From positions 97,407,067 through 97,471,066 of the forward strand of contig NC_092879.1 in assembly GCF_028372415.1 (NCBI RefSeq): a stretch of DNA of 64,000 nt, read 5' to 3'. Each line of letters begins with the position of its first letter. The stretch's first letter is position 1. Source of the DNA: Notamacropus eugenii (taxonomy: Eukaryota > Chordata > Mammalia > Diprotodontia > Macropodidae). Position numbers and translations under genes: made by a program. Under the pieces are notes generated by a model that saw only the letters and a list, made by a program, of their open reading frames with translations, was not told the origin of the DNA and ran no database searches. Below, piece by piece: positions 49,142 to 62,024 of this stretch.

Positions 49142-49751
49142 TGTTGGGACTGGAAGCTCAATTCCGTGTGGACAGTCTCGGGCAGGTAAAAGTGGGACTT
49201 CTAAATCTTAGAGTCTTACGAGGCCCTCCATGAACAGCGGGGGTTCGAGAAGGTCAGACTGAGCTAGCTCGGCTAGCTCGGGTATTTCTGCCTCTCCCCT
49301 GGAGATACCTGATGGGTGGAGTCTCCCTGCCCTCGAGGTCGTCCCGGATTGGAGCACACCTAGTTACCTAACAGCATGGTATTGAGATGCAAACTGTGTG
49401 GCTGAAGATTAAGTAGGATGGAGGAAGCCAGAAAGCTCTCTCTTAGCACGTGTGGAGCCAAAGAGAAAAGTAGGGCTCCGCTTCTTTTCTTTCCTCTCTC
49501 CCCTCCCCCTCTCTCCCCGCTTGTACTTCTACTTCCAATCCCTTAAGCTTAGCCTCCTTAGGAAATCTCCCCCTCTTCCTCCTAAGGAAGACCTCCCCCT
49601 GCACTTGTAACCGATTCCCTGGAATAAAGCTCAACCCCTGTTCGACTCTGGAACGTCCTTTCTCTCATATGTGCATCCGGCGTGGCCAGCCGAAGACCTG
49701 GGACAGGTAGGAAAGACTCGGGTAGCCCAATACAGGCCTCTAGGCTTGGCA
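49142..49751 (+). mobile_element. Solo LTR of an endogenous retrovirus, 610 bp, with 6-bp target duplication
   Basis: The segment starts with TG (tgttggg) and ends with CA (ttggca). It has a polyadenylation signal AATAAA at 49623-49628, followed by about 120 bp of R/U5-like sequence. The hexamer ctccct lies directly on both sides (49136-49141 and 49752-49757), the mark of retroviral integration. There is no primer-binding site, gag or pol next to it, so it is a solo LTR left by recombination. It is rich in CpG (about twenty by my count) against CpG-poor surroundings, which suggests youth. A 6-bp duplication is typical of class II (betaretrovirus-like) elements. It lies in the same direction as TRPC5. 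I cannot name the family. Confidence 0.78.
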
Positions 49752-52109
49752 CTCCCTGGCTCTCGATCTCCTTGGAGTGGATCCTGTCCATGGCCCAGAC
49801 CCCAAGGGCAAAAGGCCAACACACAGGACAAAGGCAATGCAGGGTTTAGCCTAGTTGGCCTCTGAGGTACTTGCCAGTGCTAAGATTCCATAGTTTGGTG
49901 CCTAAACTGGGTGAGGACATGATCTCCACTCCAAGAACCCACCCCATCTGATTCAAAGGGGCTGTACGTGCTCTGCAAGATATCTGGGGTGGGAGCCGGA
50001 CCACCAGTGACTGCCAGCCTTGCAGGACTTCTGCCTCGGTTCCCTACATGAGTGGCTGGGACATCAGCAGTGGCAACCGCCTCCCACCTCCACTGTGTAT
50101 TCCCTTGGCACAGTGCACCCAACTCTACCTGTGGCACTCCCATGCAGCTCAAGGGAACATCAAAGAGCAGGTGAGAAGCCAAGCTGAGGAATGGGATTTC
50201 TGGCACTTTGCATGGTATTTGCTAGGCTTCTCTGATTCAGACAAGACAGCTGAGGAATTTATGGAGGAGACATGTAAATGTCTTGGCTGAGCCTGGCTGC
50301 TAGTGTGCTTCCACCAGCAGGGGAGTCTGCCAGGCTCCCCTCAGCCTTCTCCCTGTCCCCAAAAGTCCATGGCCTTTTGCCCCATTGCTCTGCCACCCTC
50401 CCCCCTCCCCGCTTGGTAGCTCCATCCCCAGTCCCGCCCCAGCAGGAGGCTGGCAAGGGTCTGGGTTTTCCCAAAGCCAGTGAGGCTTGATTGGGGTGGG
50501 GGGAGGGGGGAGCTCAGGAGCAAACTGAGAATTTCCCTGAAGCTTCTATTCCCCACAAGGCAGCAAACAAACCTTTGCCTTGAGAAGTGTGTGATGTGAC
50601 ATTTGCCTGTTATAGGATGTGACATTTACATTTTCATGACCAGTGTTTAAGTGATTGAGAGAAGGAGGGAGCTGTATTGGTGAGCTGCTTCCCATGATTC
50701 CTAGGGAAGAAAGAGCCAGTAGGCTAGGGAACATCCTCCCAAATCACTCAGCCTGAACCTCACTTTCGCTATAATACTGACTCAGTGATGGGAGGCTCTC
50801 CCAAAGACTCCCAAAGAAACATGTTGTAGCCTGGAGATGGGGAAAAGACAAGCTGCCAGCGAGAAGCCATGTTGTGGCAGACTCCTAGGGGCCCGTCCCC
50901 ATTCCCTGGGGCCTCTGAACAGTCTGGACCAAGAGGGAAGCTATGATTAAGCTGCTCTGTCTATGTCCTGAGACATTCTCCTGCACCAGAGGCCATGGGT
51001 CATGGAGACGGGGAGACGGGAAGCAGAGCTCGGAGGACAGACTTGTGGCTGGAAAGGTATCCAGACCCTGAAGTTCTAAGTGCCTGGGTGGGTTGTGGAG
51101 GAGCAGAGGCTCAAAAAGGGAGATAGGCCAGACCTCTGACCTCCAGGACTGACCTCTCATAGAGCATCAGAGTAGCCTTGGAGTCATCATAACCACAAAG
51201 ATACATCAATGCAGTTTCACGCAGGCCCACGGTCAGAGCTCTGGCCTCATGGAAGGTCTGCACTTTGCTAGGGACTACTTTGGGGGTGCTGAGATAGCCT
51301 CCAGAGGGTCCAGCTGCCAATGGAAGTGCTATGAAGCTGGGGACTGGGGAGCCCCTGTCAGATCATCTGCCCTGGCGATGGCCACAATCCCCTCCCTCAG
51401 CTCTTCTGAAGTCATGTCATGTCTGCAGCACTCCCCGGAGGTTGGTTTGCTGTGCCCTTCACAGGGCTGCAGTCACATCTTTCAGATGCCACGTATGCCA
51501 ACTTGACTACTGCTCTCCACAGTTCTAGTAGCCCCTAGGCCCTAATCACCACCGAGCTCAGCTGTCTGGCTAAGAGAAAGTCCCCAACTTGGTATCATGC
51601 TGGGGCTTGCAAAATACTAGCAGAGAGCAAAAAAGGGATTGGGCTTGTTCTGCTGGAACCCAGTCCCAGGGGCTAGAAGCTACAGAGGCAGATTTAAGCT
51701 CACAGCATCTCTAAGCTGGAAGGGAAGGCAGAGGTCATTTAGTATAAACCCTAGCTTAAGATGACCAGCAAAGGGGCACTTACGACCTCTCATCACAGCC
51801 CATTGGACTTGTGGAGAGCTCATGTTACTGAGAAATGTTTTCTTCTATCGAGTTTGACTATGTCTCTCCATAACTTCCACTCATCCATCATTCCCAGTTG
51901 GGGTAAGACTAGAGGGAAGGAGGAAGAGCTGGATATGGTGAATTCTATTTGCATTTGTTGGATTTGAGAGGCCCACCAGATATGTAAGTGAAGCTCTCCA
52001 GTGGCCAGTTGATCATATGGGTCCAGGGTTCAGGAGAGAGATAAAGCTCACCGTCCAAGTGCCTTTTCCAATGTGCCCCAAACCCTCCTGCCAATCAGAT
52101 GGGTCTAGA

Positions 52110-52210
52110 AGTAGCATGGGCTACCTTGAGATGGTGGCAAGCTCCTCTTCCCTGAAGGGCTTTAGACAAAGGCCAAACCATCCCTGGAAGGGTTGGAGTG
52201 CTAGGAATCC
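52110..52210 (+). mobile_element. L3/CR1 LINE 3' fragment
   Basis: Sense: catgggctaccttgagatgg, tggcaagctcctcttccctg, gggctttagacaaaggcc. Confidence 0.55.
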
Positions 52211-53954
52211 CTGTTCTGAAGGGAAGCTCCCAGCAACATGCCCATCACATCAGATGCCCATTCATGTGGTCACATGATTGAGGTCACCTGCTCCCCAAGG
52301 TTCAAGGAGTCCTCCGCACTCTGAATGTCAGGGAGGAGGGTGCCGTTCCCAAGTAGCTGCTCTCGCCAAGTGAAAAAGCCACATTTGAATACACCAGCTG
52401 CTCAGAGAAAGATCTCCCCACAGCAACAGAGCAGCACAGCACAGGAGGAAGGGGGCAGCTCAGGAAGGAGTCTGTCTCAAATTAAAGCTGATCTTGGCCC
52501 AGGATACAGACTTGACTTGACATGATGGGCCACAGTTGCAAATGGTTTGCTGTCATAGGCTTGATTGAAGGATACATAAAGACAAAGACAAATTAGCAGG
52601 CTCTAGATGGCCCCAAGCAGTCCTGGTCACTCTTACAGTCATCCCCCACCCCGCCCCACCTCCTGGTCAGGTCCAAAACCAGCTATGTGATGGCTGCCAC
52701 CTCTAGAAGTCTAGCCTACACAGATGAAGATGTCTGTTAGAGCCAAGAGATCTGTCCTTTGGTGGAGAGAGGCTTGTGGCTTAAATCAATTCTCTAATCA
52801 AAAGATCCCATGTAGAAGGGACTTGATTTAAACTTGATTAGGCCTATTTGGGATTTACCCCTACAGAGGATTTTGTGAACCCTAGGGTCAAGTACCAGGC
52901 ATATTCTCAAGGCCCTGATGGCTAAGTAGACCTGGACCTACTTTCACTACAAGTCCCCACCAGCAGTCCTTCTCCCCACTAGGACTGAGGGAGTATCAAA
53001 GCCCAGAACTGGAAATGCACCACCCAAAGGTGAAGAGAGGTTGATGTGACAGTGAAATCTAGAATGAGCTGTTCTTGGCTTTCTTGGTGAAATCACTTCT
53101 TCTAATATCAGCTCCCAGCATACCTCAGCCTCAAAAGCCAACATCAGCCTTGTGCCTATATCCTATTGTGTTTCAGTACTTCAATGACTCCACATGGGCT
53201 TACCCTCTAATACTGCCCATCTTTAAATACTACAGGGAGATGCCTGCCTATCTTGTGTGGTTCCTGTCCACATCCTCCCATTAGGTCACCACAGGGGTTC
53301 ACTCACCATGCCAATGGCCTTCCTCAAGTCATCTCCAGGAAATAATCAGAGCCCACAGGCTGTGAGTTAGTCATGTCTCCTTATCACTTCCTGACCAACC
53401 CATCTCTTTTGCTCATCCATTTCTTCTCACTGAGGCTCCATAATTTGCTATTTGTTATGTGTACACACCCACCCCATATCTCTCCATTACCCTTTGGATG
53501 AGCCTCCATTTTAATTCTTTGAAGATTGCTGTCCCATGAGTGCAGCTGTCTGAGCCTTGGAAGAGTATTACCATTGAAAGAACAGGTCATCCCAGTAAGT
53601 AACAAAGAACTTTAACATTTTCAAGATGTGCTGGAGCCTGCTGTCCTCCACTTGTTTGTTTCTGAGCCTACCTCATTGTCCTTTTACAGAGGCAAAAAAT
53701 GTTGAACTGTGTGTGGCACGTTGTCTAGACAAGCTGCATTCATCCACTTGAATAGGGCCAGAAATTGTCGCAGCTGCTTCTCCTTTCCCACTTGGCCTGA
53801 GGAGACCTCTACTTCCTAACATTACAATCCCTCAGGGAAACAGCAGTCACCAGCATCATGGCCAACAATTAAGTGAGAAGAACCAAGCCAGTCATTTGGA
53901 GAGCCCATAGCTATGAATCGCTAGATGAACTTGAGCTGTTCCAACACAAGCCCA

Positions 53955-54145
53955 GTCAGAACGATGACGATGAGCACCAGCATTTATATTGTCCTTTAAG
54001 GCGTCTAGGGTGCTTCACTACAGCCCTGTGAAGTAGGAAGATGGGTTAGTATTAGAATCTCTATTTTACCAGTGAGGAAACTGACACTGAGAGCAATTAA
54101 GTGATTCAATTGTAAAGGAGGCAAAATCTGCCCTTCAAGCCCCTC
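53955..54145 (-). repeat. MIR SINE
   Basis: Antisense: actacagccctgtgaagtag, ctctattttaccagtgagg, aaactgacactgagagc. Confidence 0.7.
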
Positions 54146-54509
54146 CTGCTGCATGGCACACAGGCCATGAGTGGCAGCTGGGCCAGAGAAGCTAAACAGA
54201 CACCAGCCACAAGGAACAGCACAGGCTATGGAAGGGCGTAGGGATCCCAGAGCACGGAAGCAGGCAGGCAGGCCCAAATCTAAAGGCCATGCATGCCAGA
54301 TACCCTCCTGAGCTATAGGGACCCAAGGAGAGGGTTGGAGCAAGAGGGAATATGGCATCCCAGCTCCCAAAGTGAAGGGAGGCCTTGGGACACAGGCCTT
54401 CTTATCCTATTAAGAAGCAGTCTTGAAGAAGCTGGGGAACCCGGCCTTGTGGTTTCCTTCTGAGCCAAGGTAAAAAGCATGGTGTTTTCCGGACACTCTT
54501 GCTTCATAG

Positions 54510-54690
54510 AGGAGAAAGCAAGGGATCATGGGGTTAGAGCTGGAAGGGGCTTGAGGACCATCTGGTCTCATCCTCTCACTTTACAGTGAAAGAAACTAAA
54601 GCCCAGAGAGGGTAGTGACTTACTCAAGGGCACACAGGAAGTAAGAGGCAAAGCTGGGATTCTAACCCAGGGCTTCCCATGCCAAATTTC
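54510..54690 (-). repeat. MIR3/Ther-2-like SINE
   Basis: Antisense: gttagagctggaaggggctt, gaggaccatctggtctcatc, aaagcccagagagggtag, gggcacacaggaagtaag. Confidence 0.82.
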
Positions 54691-56306
54691 TGACTGGGTA
54701 ACAAAGATAAATGAGGCCCAGCCACATGAAGCCCTGCCTGCATAAAGCACAGAATAGAAGGGAGACCCAGAGGAGGAAGATCACAGCTGGATCAGGGGCT
54801 GCCACTGCCTCAGGCTTGGACGTGGCCTCTGAGGCCAGCCTCCCCACCAAGAGGCACAAAGATACCCTCCCATCTCCCCTGGGCACAACTGAACTGGGAG
54901 GGCTTCCTGGAGGAGGTAGAGTTGGAGTCACATCTAGAGCCCCAGTTTAAGAAGCGCTGAAGGAGTCGTGAGTTCGTCTGCCTAGCCAAAGGCCCTCTGT
55001 GAGGAGGAACCTCCTACTGCCACGTCTGACAGTGGCTCCTGCTTCCCACCCTGCTCCACTTGGCACTCCATCAAATACTCCCCAACCCCCAAACCTTTCT
55101 TCTCCAGGAATAAACATCCTTGAGTGGCACCTCAGAGAGACAGATGTCCATCTCCCTTCACTGTCCTGGGAGCCCTCTTTTGGGAAAGGCTCTAATTTGT
55201 CCGTTATTATCCCTAACTTGTGGTACCTGGCAGCAAGGCCGATCCCCTAGGTGAGGTCTGAGCAGGATGCGGCCCTCTCCTTCAGCCCTCTGACTTTGCT
55301 ACTGTTGGCAGTACCCACCAAGCTCTCCTGGATGCCACAGGCTGTGGTGATGTCCGTCTGGGCCTTGAGCTTGGACTCAGCCAATTGTTTCACCACATGT
55401 TTGACCTTTCTTTGTCTCCCTAGCACTGAACATCCTTTCTAGCACATGTGTGATAATGACTTAACAAATGCCTGTGACTGCCAGATTCCAAGTGCAGGGG
55501 GCTTGGATAGACTGCTCCAGTTTAACAAAATGATCCTGTAGCTTGCTAGTCAAGTGAATGTTTAGGGGAAAGGGTGCTGAGACCACAGGGGACAGCAGTC
55601 ACTAAAAAGTCTTTCAAAACGATTCAATGGGATAGGTCACTTGAGGTTCTACCCTCAAAACCTTGACTATGATGACCTTACCCCTTTAGCCATTTGGTTC
55701 CATCCTTTTCGGGTAACCCAGAGAATCCATAGCTCTGTCCCTACCTACCCTACCCTCCAAACTAGTCAAATGACATTCATGTTTGCTGTCACTAATAGCG
55801 TCCTCTCCAGCTTTGTCTGAGAGACATCCCATAGCCCTCCCTGTCACAGATAACTTGGGAATAGGCCACCGCCACTGAGTTGACATAAGAACCAGAAGGA
55901 GAGAGGGAGAGAGGTGATAAACATTTGGGGTCTCAAAACTGGTTGGTACTAGATGGTGAGTCATTTACTTTGTTACAATAGGCCAACTGTGTTCTCAGCC
56001 ACACTGTGTGCAGATCCATGGGAACCATACTCTTCAAAGTCTCATTTTGGGGACTGCCATATAGAAGAAGCTCATTTAGTTGTGGCCCAAGATGGAGCAC
56101 TCTTCGAATCAGTTTACTCTTGGCCAGACCGTGATGTCATTAGGCTCGTGGTAACTGAGCCAGGCTTTGTGAAGTGATAAGGAGGCCTGTCGTCTGTTCC
56201 CTTTGTCTCTGCAGATGACTCTAGGCCAAGAGCTGGTGGATGTTTGTTTACACTTGAACTGTGATTCTGTCCCTCCAAATGGAATGCATCTTCACCTGAC
56301 TTCATC

Positions 56307-56336
56307 CTCTTCCTCTTCATCCTCTTCCTCTGGAAC
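56307..56336. repeat. (TCCTCT)n short simple repeat
   Basis: Runs of tcctcttcc and ttcatcctcttcc. Confidence 0.75.
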
Positions 56337-56519
56337 CAGCTTCCCCTATGGGCTTTGTTTGTATCCATCCTTGTGGTCACCCAGACTGGAGTGCTCCAAG
56401 GAATCTCTGAGCCAGTGCTCTCCCTTCTGCTCTTTGTCCAACCCATAGGTCACCAAGGCTCCTCTGTTCTCCCTTTGCAAGGTCTCTGGTACCCTATCTT
56501 CCTTTTCCCACCCCCTGCC

Positions 56520-56960
56520 TACCCCCAGGCCCTTAGGTCTTGCCCTCTGACCCGCTGCACCAGCCTCCTGGCTGTCTTCCCTGCTGCCAACCCCATCCCA
56601 GACTCAGTCAGCCCATGCTGCACACAAAAGACACATTCGTCTTCTGGAGGGCTCATCACATCACTCCCCTATTGCTGAGTTTTCAATGGCTTTCCCCACA
56701 TCCACAATTTACTCTGGCTTCTCACTCCAGCCTTTTGCCTCATTGCATAACTTGCATATCCCCAGTCGGACCCCAAATAAGCCCCATGACTAGGAACGGG
56801 ACAACCGTCCCCCTCTGAGCATCATCAGGGGTCCTCCAAGAGAGACTGCGCACCCAGAGAAGCTGCTTCTAGTGTCTCCTGCCCTCCAGAGCCTTTCTTG
56901 CTTCGTCTCCTTGCCAGTGCCATTCTTGTCTTCTTCCCGAGTGAGCAAACAGCTCGGTGT
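56520..56960 (+). mobile_element. L2 LINE fragment
   Basis: The best words are ctcatcacatcactccccta and tttcaatggctttcccca, typical of the L2 3' part. The rest is diverged. Confidence 0.5.
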
Positions 56961-57639
56961 TCCCACCTGCCCCCACCTGACCTGAGCATCTGCTACTGAA
57001 TTCCTGCCAACCCCCAGACCTCCTGACCCTGAACATCAGGGCAGATGTTCACCAGCTGCTACTTACCTTAATGATTTGCAATTGCTCAGCTATGGTCATG
57101 AAAGCGTATGTTCATTTGTTCGTGAAATGCAGCTAGCAGTTAAGAATGCTTTTCCTCTCAAAGCACCGTATAAACATTGGCTCGTGAATCTTAAGTCTTG
57201 GCAAAATTCATTATCTTTGTTGTGATAGAGAATAAGCCCCAGTGAGATGAGTTGGGCAGAAGATGGAGGTCATCCATGCCCAGCTCACAAGCCCCTTCAT
57301 TAGCTCCGTGTGGTGTCTGGTGCTCATCCACAAAGGGTCCTTGGGTCTTCAGAGGGAAAATTCCGGAGTAGCCAGGGTCAGAACTGGCCAGCTCACAGAG
57401 AAAGGGGTGAGTGGGAGGGGAAGAAATGCCATTAACTGCCTGCTCTTGAATCTAGCTGCCCATCCTAACCTGAGCCATTATGGGTTGGCAAGGAGGGGAG
57501 AACACATTGACCCTCATCCTATCCCAGTGCCATTGGCTTCTTCTTCTTCCATCTCCCACCTCAGTGCCTTTGAACAGGGGGTCTGCCATGTATGGACTGT
57601 GTTCCTTTCTAAACTTCGCCTCCAAGAATCCCTAGCTTA

Positions 57640-57815
57640 GGTACAGCTTTCAGCACTGGCCCTTTGTGTATCTGGCACATTTTTTGGTATTGTGCTCCTA
57701 CTAAAATGTAAGTTCCTTGAGGTCAATGAGCATTTTGTCTTTCCACTTCCACACTAGCACAGTACCTGGCACATGGGTCTTTAGCAAACACTTGTTGAAA
57801 CTGAAGAAATGTTTG
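57640..57815 (+). mobile_element. L2 LINE 3' end
   Basis: Sense: aaaatgtaagttccttgagg, actagcacagtacctggca, acacttgttgaaactgaag. Confidence 0.7.
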
Positions 57816-58019
57816 TTGAAATTTCCAAGACACTGTCCAGGAGAGCCCTTCTCACCAAGTGTCGAGGCCTGGTCAGTCACTCAAGTAACAGGTCTGAGTT
57901 ACTCGTGTGTATTCATGTCTGTGCCAAGAACTCCAGTAATCATCCTCATCTGGGAGATCCCGAATCTGAGGCTTAGGCCCTGATATCAAGGATGCTCCAA
58001 CAGACAGTGAGCACCTTTT

Positions 58020-58200
58020 GTGAACCATCTCTATCTCCGGTCTCCATGCCTTTGTACTGACTGTCTCGCAGTGTTGGAATGTTCTGTCTCCTTCCTTCTA
58101 CCTCTTAGCTTCCCAGGTTTCCTTCAAAAGTCAGCTCAAATCTACTGCAGGGGACCTTTCCCCATCTCCCATATGCTAGTGCCTTCTCCTTTCAGATAGC
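58020..58200 (+). mobile_element. L2 LINE fragment
   Basis: Sense: tctccatgcctttgtactga, tcccaggtttccttcaaaag, tcagctcaaatctactgc. Confidence 0.6.
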
Positions 58201-58229
58201 CTTCTGTCCAGTCTGTCTCTATCAACCAG

Positions 58230-59100
58230 AAGCTCAAAGGAGATGAGATTGGATGGCCAGAAGCAAAGAGTGGTTGTTAATGGTTCGATGTCAATGGGGC
58301 AGAAGATCCCTCTGAAATGGCCCAAGGGTGTGGATTTAGCCCAGTGTGAGGCGACACTTTTTGTCAGTGAATGTGATGAAGGTGTAATCAGTATGCTCCT
58401 CACATTTGGAGATGACAGTAAAATAGGAGGGAACAGCCACGAGTGAGTGGGCGGTTCAAGTCCGGATCCACAGGGATTCAGCACTGGGATAAATGTAAAC
58501 TCTTACCCTTGGGAACAAAATATCAACTCCAAGAATCTAAACTGAGGAAAACGTGAATAGAGAGCAATTATACCGAAAAGGACTTGGGAGTATGACTGGA
58601 CAACAAGATGGGTATGAATGAGCCATGTGTGGTGGCAGCTCAAAGGGCTAATGCCAACTGGAGATCCATTAAGAAGGAAGGAAATAAATACTCATTAATG
58701 TGTCAGGCACCGTGCTAAGCATTTGACAAATAGTATCTCATTTGATCCTCACAGTAACCCTTGGAGGAGATATTTTTATTATCCCTATTTTTCACATGAG
58801 GAAACAGAGGCAGACAGAAATGAAGTGACTTGGCCAGGCTCACATGACTAGTAAATGGATGAGCTCATTTAAACTTGTGTCTTCCTGACTCCAGGCCCAG
58901 TTGCCTCGGAGGACCGGAGCTTCTAGGAGTACTCTGCCCTCATCAGACCTCCTCTGGAGATTAGTTCTTAGCTCTATGCTTTAAGAAGGCCATCAGTAAG
59001 CTGGCGAGTGTCCAGAGGAAGCTCAGCAGCCTGATGAAAGGCTATGGCTAGCAGCTGGAGACCTTTTTCATATAATTGTGGAGATGATAGACCTTGCTTT
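58230..59100 (+). mobile_element. L3/CR1 LINE, RT region, split by a MIR
   Basis: 58230-58672 reads gatgagattggatggccag, ttggagatgacagtaaaata, gggataaatgtaaactctta, aaaggacttgggagtatg, aagggctaatgccaactgg. After the MIR, 58908-59100 continues with tactctgccctcatcagacc, tttaagaaggccatcagtaa and gagtgtccagaggaagc. These are consecutive segments of L3. Confidence 0.78.
58676..58905 (-). repeat. MIR SINE inserted in the L3/CR1
   Basis: Antisense MIR, nearly complete: gtcaggcaccgtgctaagca, atctcatttgatcctcacag, cacatgaggaaacagaggc, cttcctgactccaggccc. Confidence 0.88.
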
Positions 59101-59117
59101 ATAATCTTATGGGAAAG

Positions 59118-59350
59118 GCCTCTACTGAGCTTGGAGTCAGGAAGCCCTGGGTTCAAATTTGAACTCAGACACTTACTAGCTGTGTGACTCTGGGCAAGTC
59201 ACTTATCTTCTGTCTGCCTCAGTTTCCTCAACTGTAAAATGGGGAGAAATATGGCGCCTTCCTCCCAGGGTTGTTGGGAGGTTCCAATGAGATAATCCCT
59301 GTAAAATGCCTAGCACGGTGCCTGACACATAGTAAGTGCTGTCTCAGTGT
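59118..59350 (+). repeat. MIR SINE, nearly full length
   Basis: Sense: cttggagtcaggaagccctg, gggttcaaatttgaactcag, actagctgtgtgactctggg, aactgtaaaatggggag, gtgcctgacacatagtaagt. Confidence 0.9.
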
Positions 59351-59839
59351 TAACTGTTGCGTTTTTCTGTTCCTGATGTTTCTGATGGTGCTAATTCTTG
59401 GCTTTTAATAGATACCATTTACTAATTGCCATGCTATTTATACATTGAGAGAAGGCCTATTGATCTGTGTGCTTATTTTTGAACATAAACACTGTGCTTG
59501 GAGTGTGTAATCAATGCCCTGATCGTGAGGAATAGTAAATTCAGCTCCTCCTTCTTTCTTCTTTCTGCCCTAACGTATTTCTTTCCCTCTGCCTTGCCTT
59601 TGCTCTCTTAAATTAAACAAAATCATAGAAAACCCTCCCCAGGCCCTCAGTCTGTCCTTCTCTGCATGCTCTCCTGCTCCAGAAGACATTGAGGTTTGGG
59701 AGGAACAAAGGTTTCTTTCCCCCATTAGGATATAAGCCCTTGATCATCATAGAAGGCCTTCAGATTGCTCTCATCATCAGATTTCTAGGTTCCTCTTGTC
59801 TCCTGAATTTGCATTTCAAAAATTCTCTACCCAACTCTG

Positions 59840-60340
59840 TTTTTCTCAACAGAAATGCTTGTAAATGTTCTATTTTTATTAAAGGTCCATTCCCCCTCCC
59901 CCTGCAGAATTACACCCACTTTTGCAGGGTTAGCTAATCTTGATTGAGTGAGAATCTTTCTCTTTTCGAGTACTTGCTCTTAAGTACTGCATAACCCTGA
60001 TTGTGCTTTCTTGGTATTGGGGCTCTCTCTATTTTTTTTTTTTTGGCTGCTTTCAATATTTTTACTTTGACTTAAAAACTCTGGGTTTTGGATACAATAT
60101 TTTGAAGTGAGTTCAATTTGAAGTGACCAGTTGATTTTCTCTTGACCCTTGGGTTCTACTAGTTCTGGCTGGTTTTCTTTTGTGATTTCTTGAGTTATTG
60201 TATCCAGATTGTTTTATTTGGAAATGGTTTTCAGAAGTCCCAGGATTTTTAAATTTGCTGTCCTTTTGTTTCCTAATCAATTGTTTTCTAGAGTCTTTAT
60301 CTTACTTGTTCTTCCAATTTTTCTGTCTTTTATGAAAATG
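59840..60340 (-). mobile_element. Old L1/HAL1 ORF1-region fragment
   Basis: Words such as caatatttttactttgactt, aaaaactctgggttttgga, gtgaccagttgattttc and ttctactagttctggctgg parallel the ORF1 region of the HAL1 at 37130-37270 (gtaatattttctccttgact, gagaactctggaatttgg). It is more diverged and has no usable frame. Confidence 0.6.
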
Positions 60341-60819
60341 AAAGAGGAAAATGAGGCACCTAGTATCTTTCTTTTCCCCCAAGGAGTTTAGTTGAGGAGA
60401 AAAGTGATCTAAGACTATTACTAGCAGGCATGATAGGGTTGGGTGAGGGGTTTAAGTGTGGGGGATACTGGAACATGTTTGTAAACAGTATGGAAGGAAC
60501 AGGTCATCTGCTTTCCCCTGAAATGGGCAGAAATAAGGATCAGTTTACAACTAGCACTCCCATCTCAATAGTTTAAGGTTTAAACATTTTCACCTCAACT
60601 GTCCTGTGAGATACAAGTTTAGCCACCAGGGGGTGGTGCTGAGCAGGCAGCTGGCCCTGTCCAGCAATAAGGCACAAAAAGCGAATGGTGCTGCAGTAAC
60701 CCAGGGATGGGCACCTCTCTCTCCTGGCCCCTAAGGTGCCATTAATGGCTGTCTAAAAAGTCAAAGTGTTCAGCCAGATTCAAGCTCAACCCGCTCCTCC
60801 TAGAACCATGTGAAGCATG

Positions 60820-60955
60820 CCTATTACACAAGCAATGCCATCCCCATTTTACAAATGAGGAAACTGAGGTACACAGAGAAGTGACTTGCCTTGTAAGTCT
60901 GGGAGCCCAGATTCTTTCCACTGAGCTCACTGCCAGGAAAATTCCCTCAGGAATC
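60820..60955 (-). repeat. MIR SINE fragment
   Basis: Antisense: ccattttacaaatgaggaaa, ctgaggtacacagagaag. Confidence 0.75.
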
Positions 60956-61339
60956 AAGAGGCCTAAGCTTTCTTAGAAGCAGCTGAATGTTTGTGTAAGT
61001 TGCTTTTTCTGTCAGACTTCTTTACAATGGGCAGCGAGGTAGCTGAAAGGACTTCATTGGTTCGTGGTGGGGGAGGGGGGGACCTGCTGTATTTTCCTCC
61101 CTGGACCAGCCCCTTCCTCAAGATACTTTCTCACTTCTCCATGAGGGGCTTGTGGATCTATTGGGAGCCCAGGCCTCTGACCTGTTTCATCATAGCAGGG
61201 ATACCTTTGAACCCAAGCATCCCTCTGCAAGTCCCTGAGGAAGAACCATGTTTCTTGGGTCCCCTGATGAGCTGTGATACTTTGTGGCTCCCCATGCACC
61301 TACTTTGTGGCCTACTTCCACTGTTCTGGGCACCAGCAG

Positions 61340-61450
61340 TTCAGCATGTGGAACCAGGGGGTAGACTGGCAACCCCCAAAACCTGGGTCCAAAACCCTTC
61401 GCAATCACTTAATCTCTCTGTGACTAAATGTCCTCATATGTCAAATCCAT
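61340..61450 (+). repeat. MIR-like SINE fragment
   Basis: Sense: aaaacctgggtccaaaaccc, cacttaatctctctgtgac. Confidence 0.5.
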
Positions 61451-62024
61451 ACTAAGAGCAACTGCAGTGAGGAGGCCCAGAGGCACAGTGGGAAGAATGC
61501 TAGGCTGAACTTGTGCCAAAGGCCTATGCAGGGACCCCTGGAGAACTGAGGCATTGCAGAGGAAAGAGAGAAGCGAGCTGCTTGTAGGCAGGTCCTTGGC
61601 TCACCCAGGTGCTGGGGCCTGACCAAAGCCTGGCCTGAGACCCTCAGGGAGATCCCCTCTGTTCCCCCCTCCCCACTAGCCTACCCTCTGTGTTGTGTCT
61701 TCACCTATCCCCAAATGGTGGCATTTCTTGCCTCCAGACCTTCTGAGGTTTGCTAGACTAATTAGTTCCCTGACTAATCCAAGCAGCTTAAGGCCTGCTT
61801 TGGAGTAAATGTGCCATTTCCTCCTGCTCTGAACTCCCATCCCTGAGGTAACATCATCCATTTTTCAACACTAACTTAACCCTGAGGAATGAGGAAGAAT
61901 CCAGGCCCCCTGGCAGGGCCAAGATAGGGGAGATTTGGGGCCAATGCCAGACTCTGTGAGCTGGAAAGGAGGTCTAAGGCAAGTTTTGTCTGGCCACAAG
62001 CCAGAGGCCATCCACCTTGATATC

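Noticed and set aside
51111..51320. 69-codon minus-strand frame in a repeat-free stretch, considered as a processed pseudogene
   Set aside because: No domain, no poly-A remnant and no target duplication seen.
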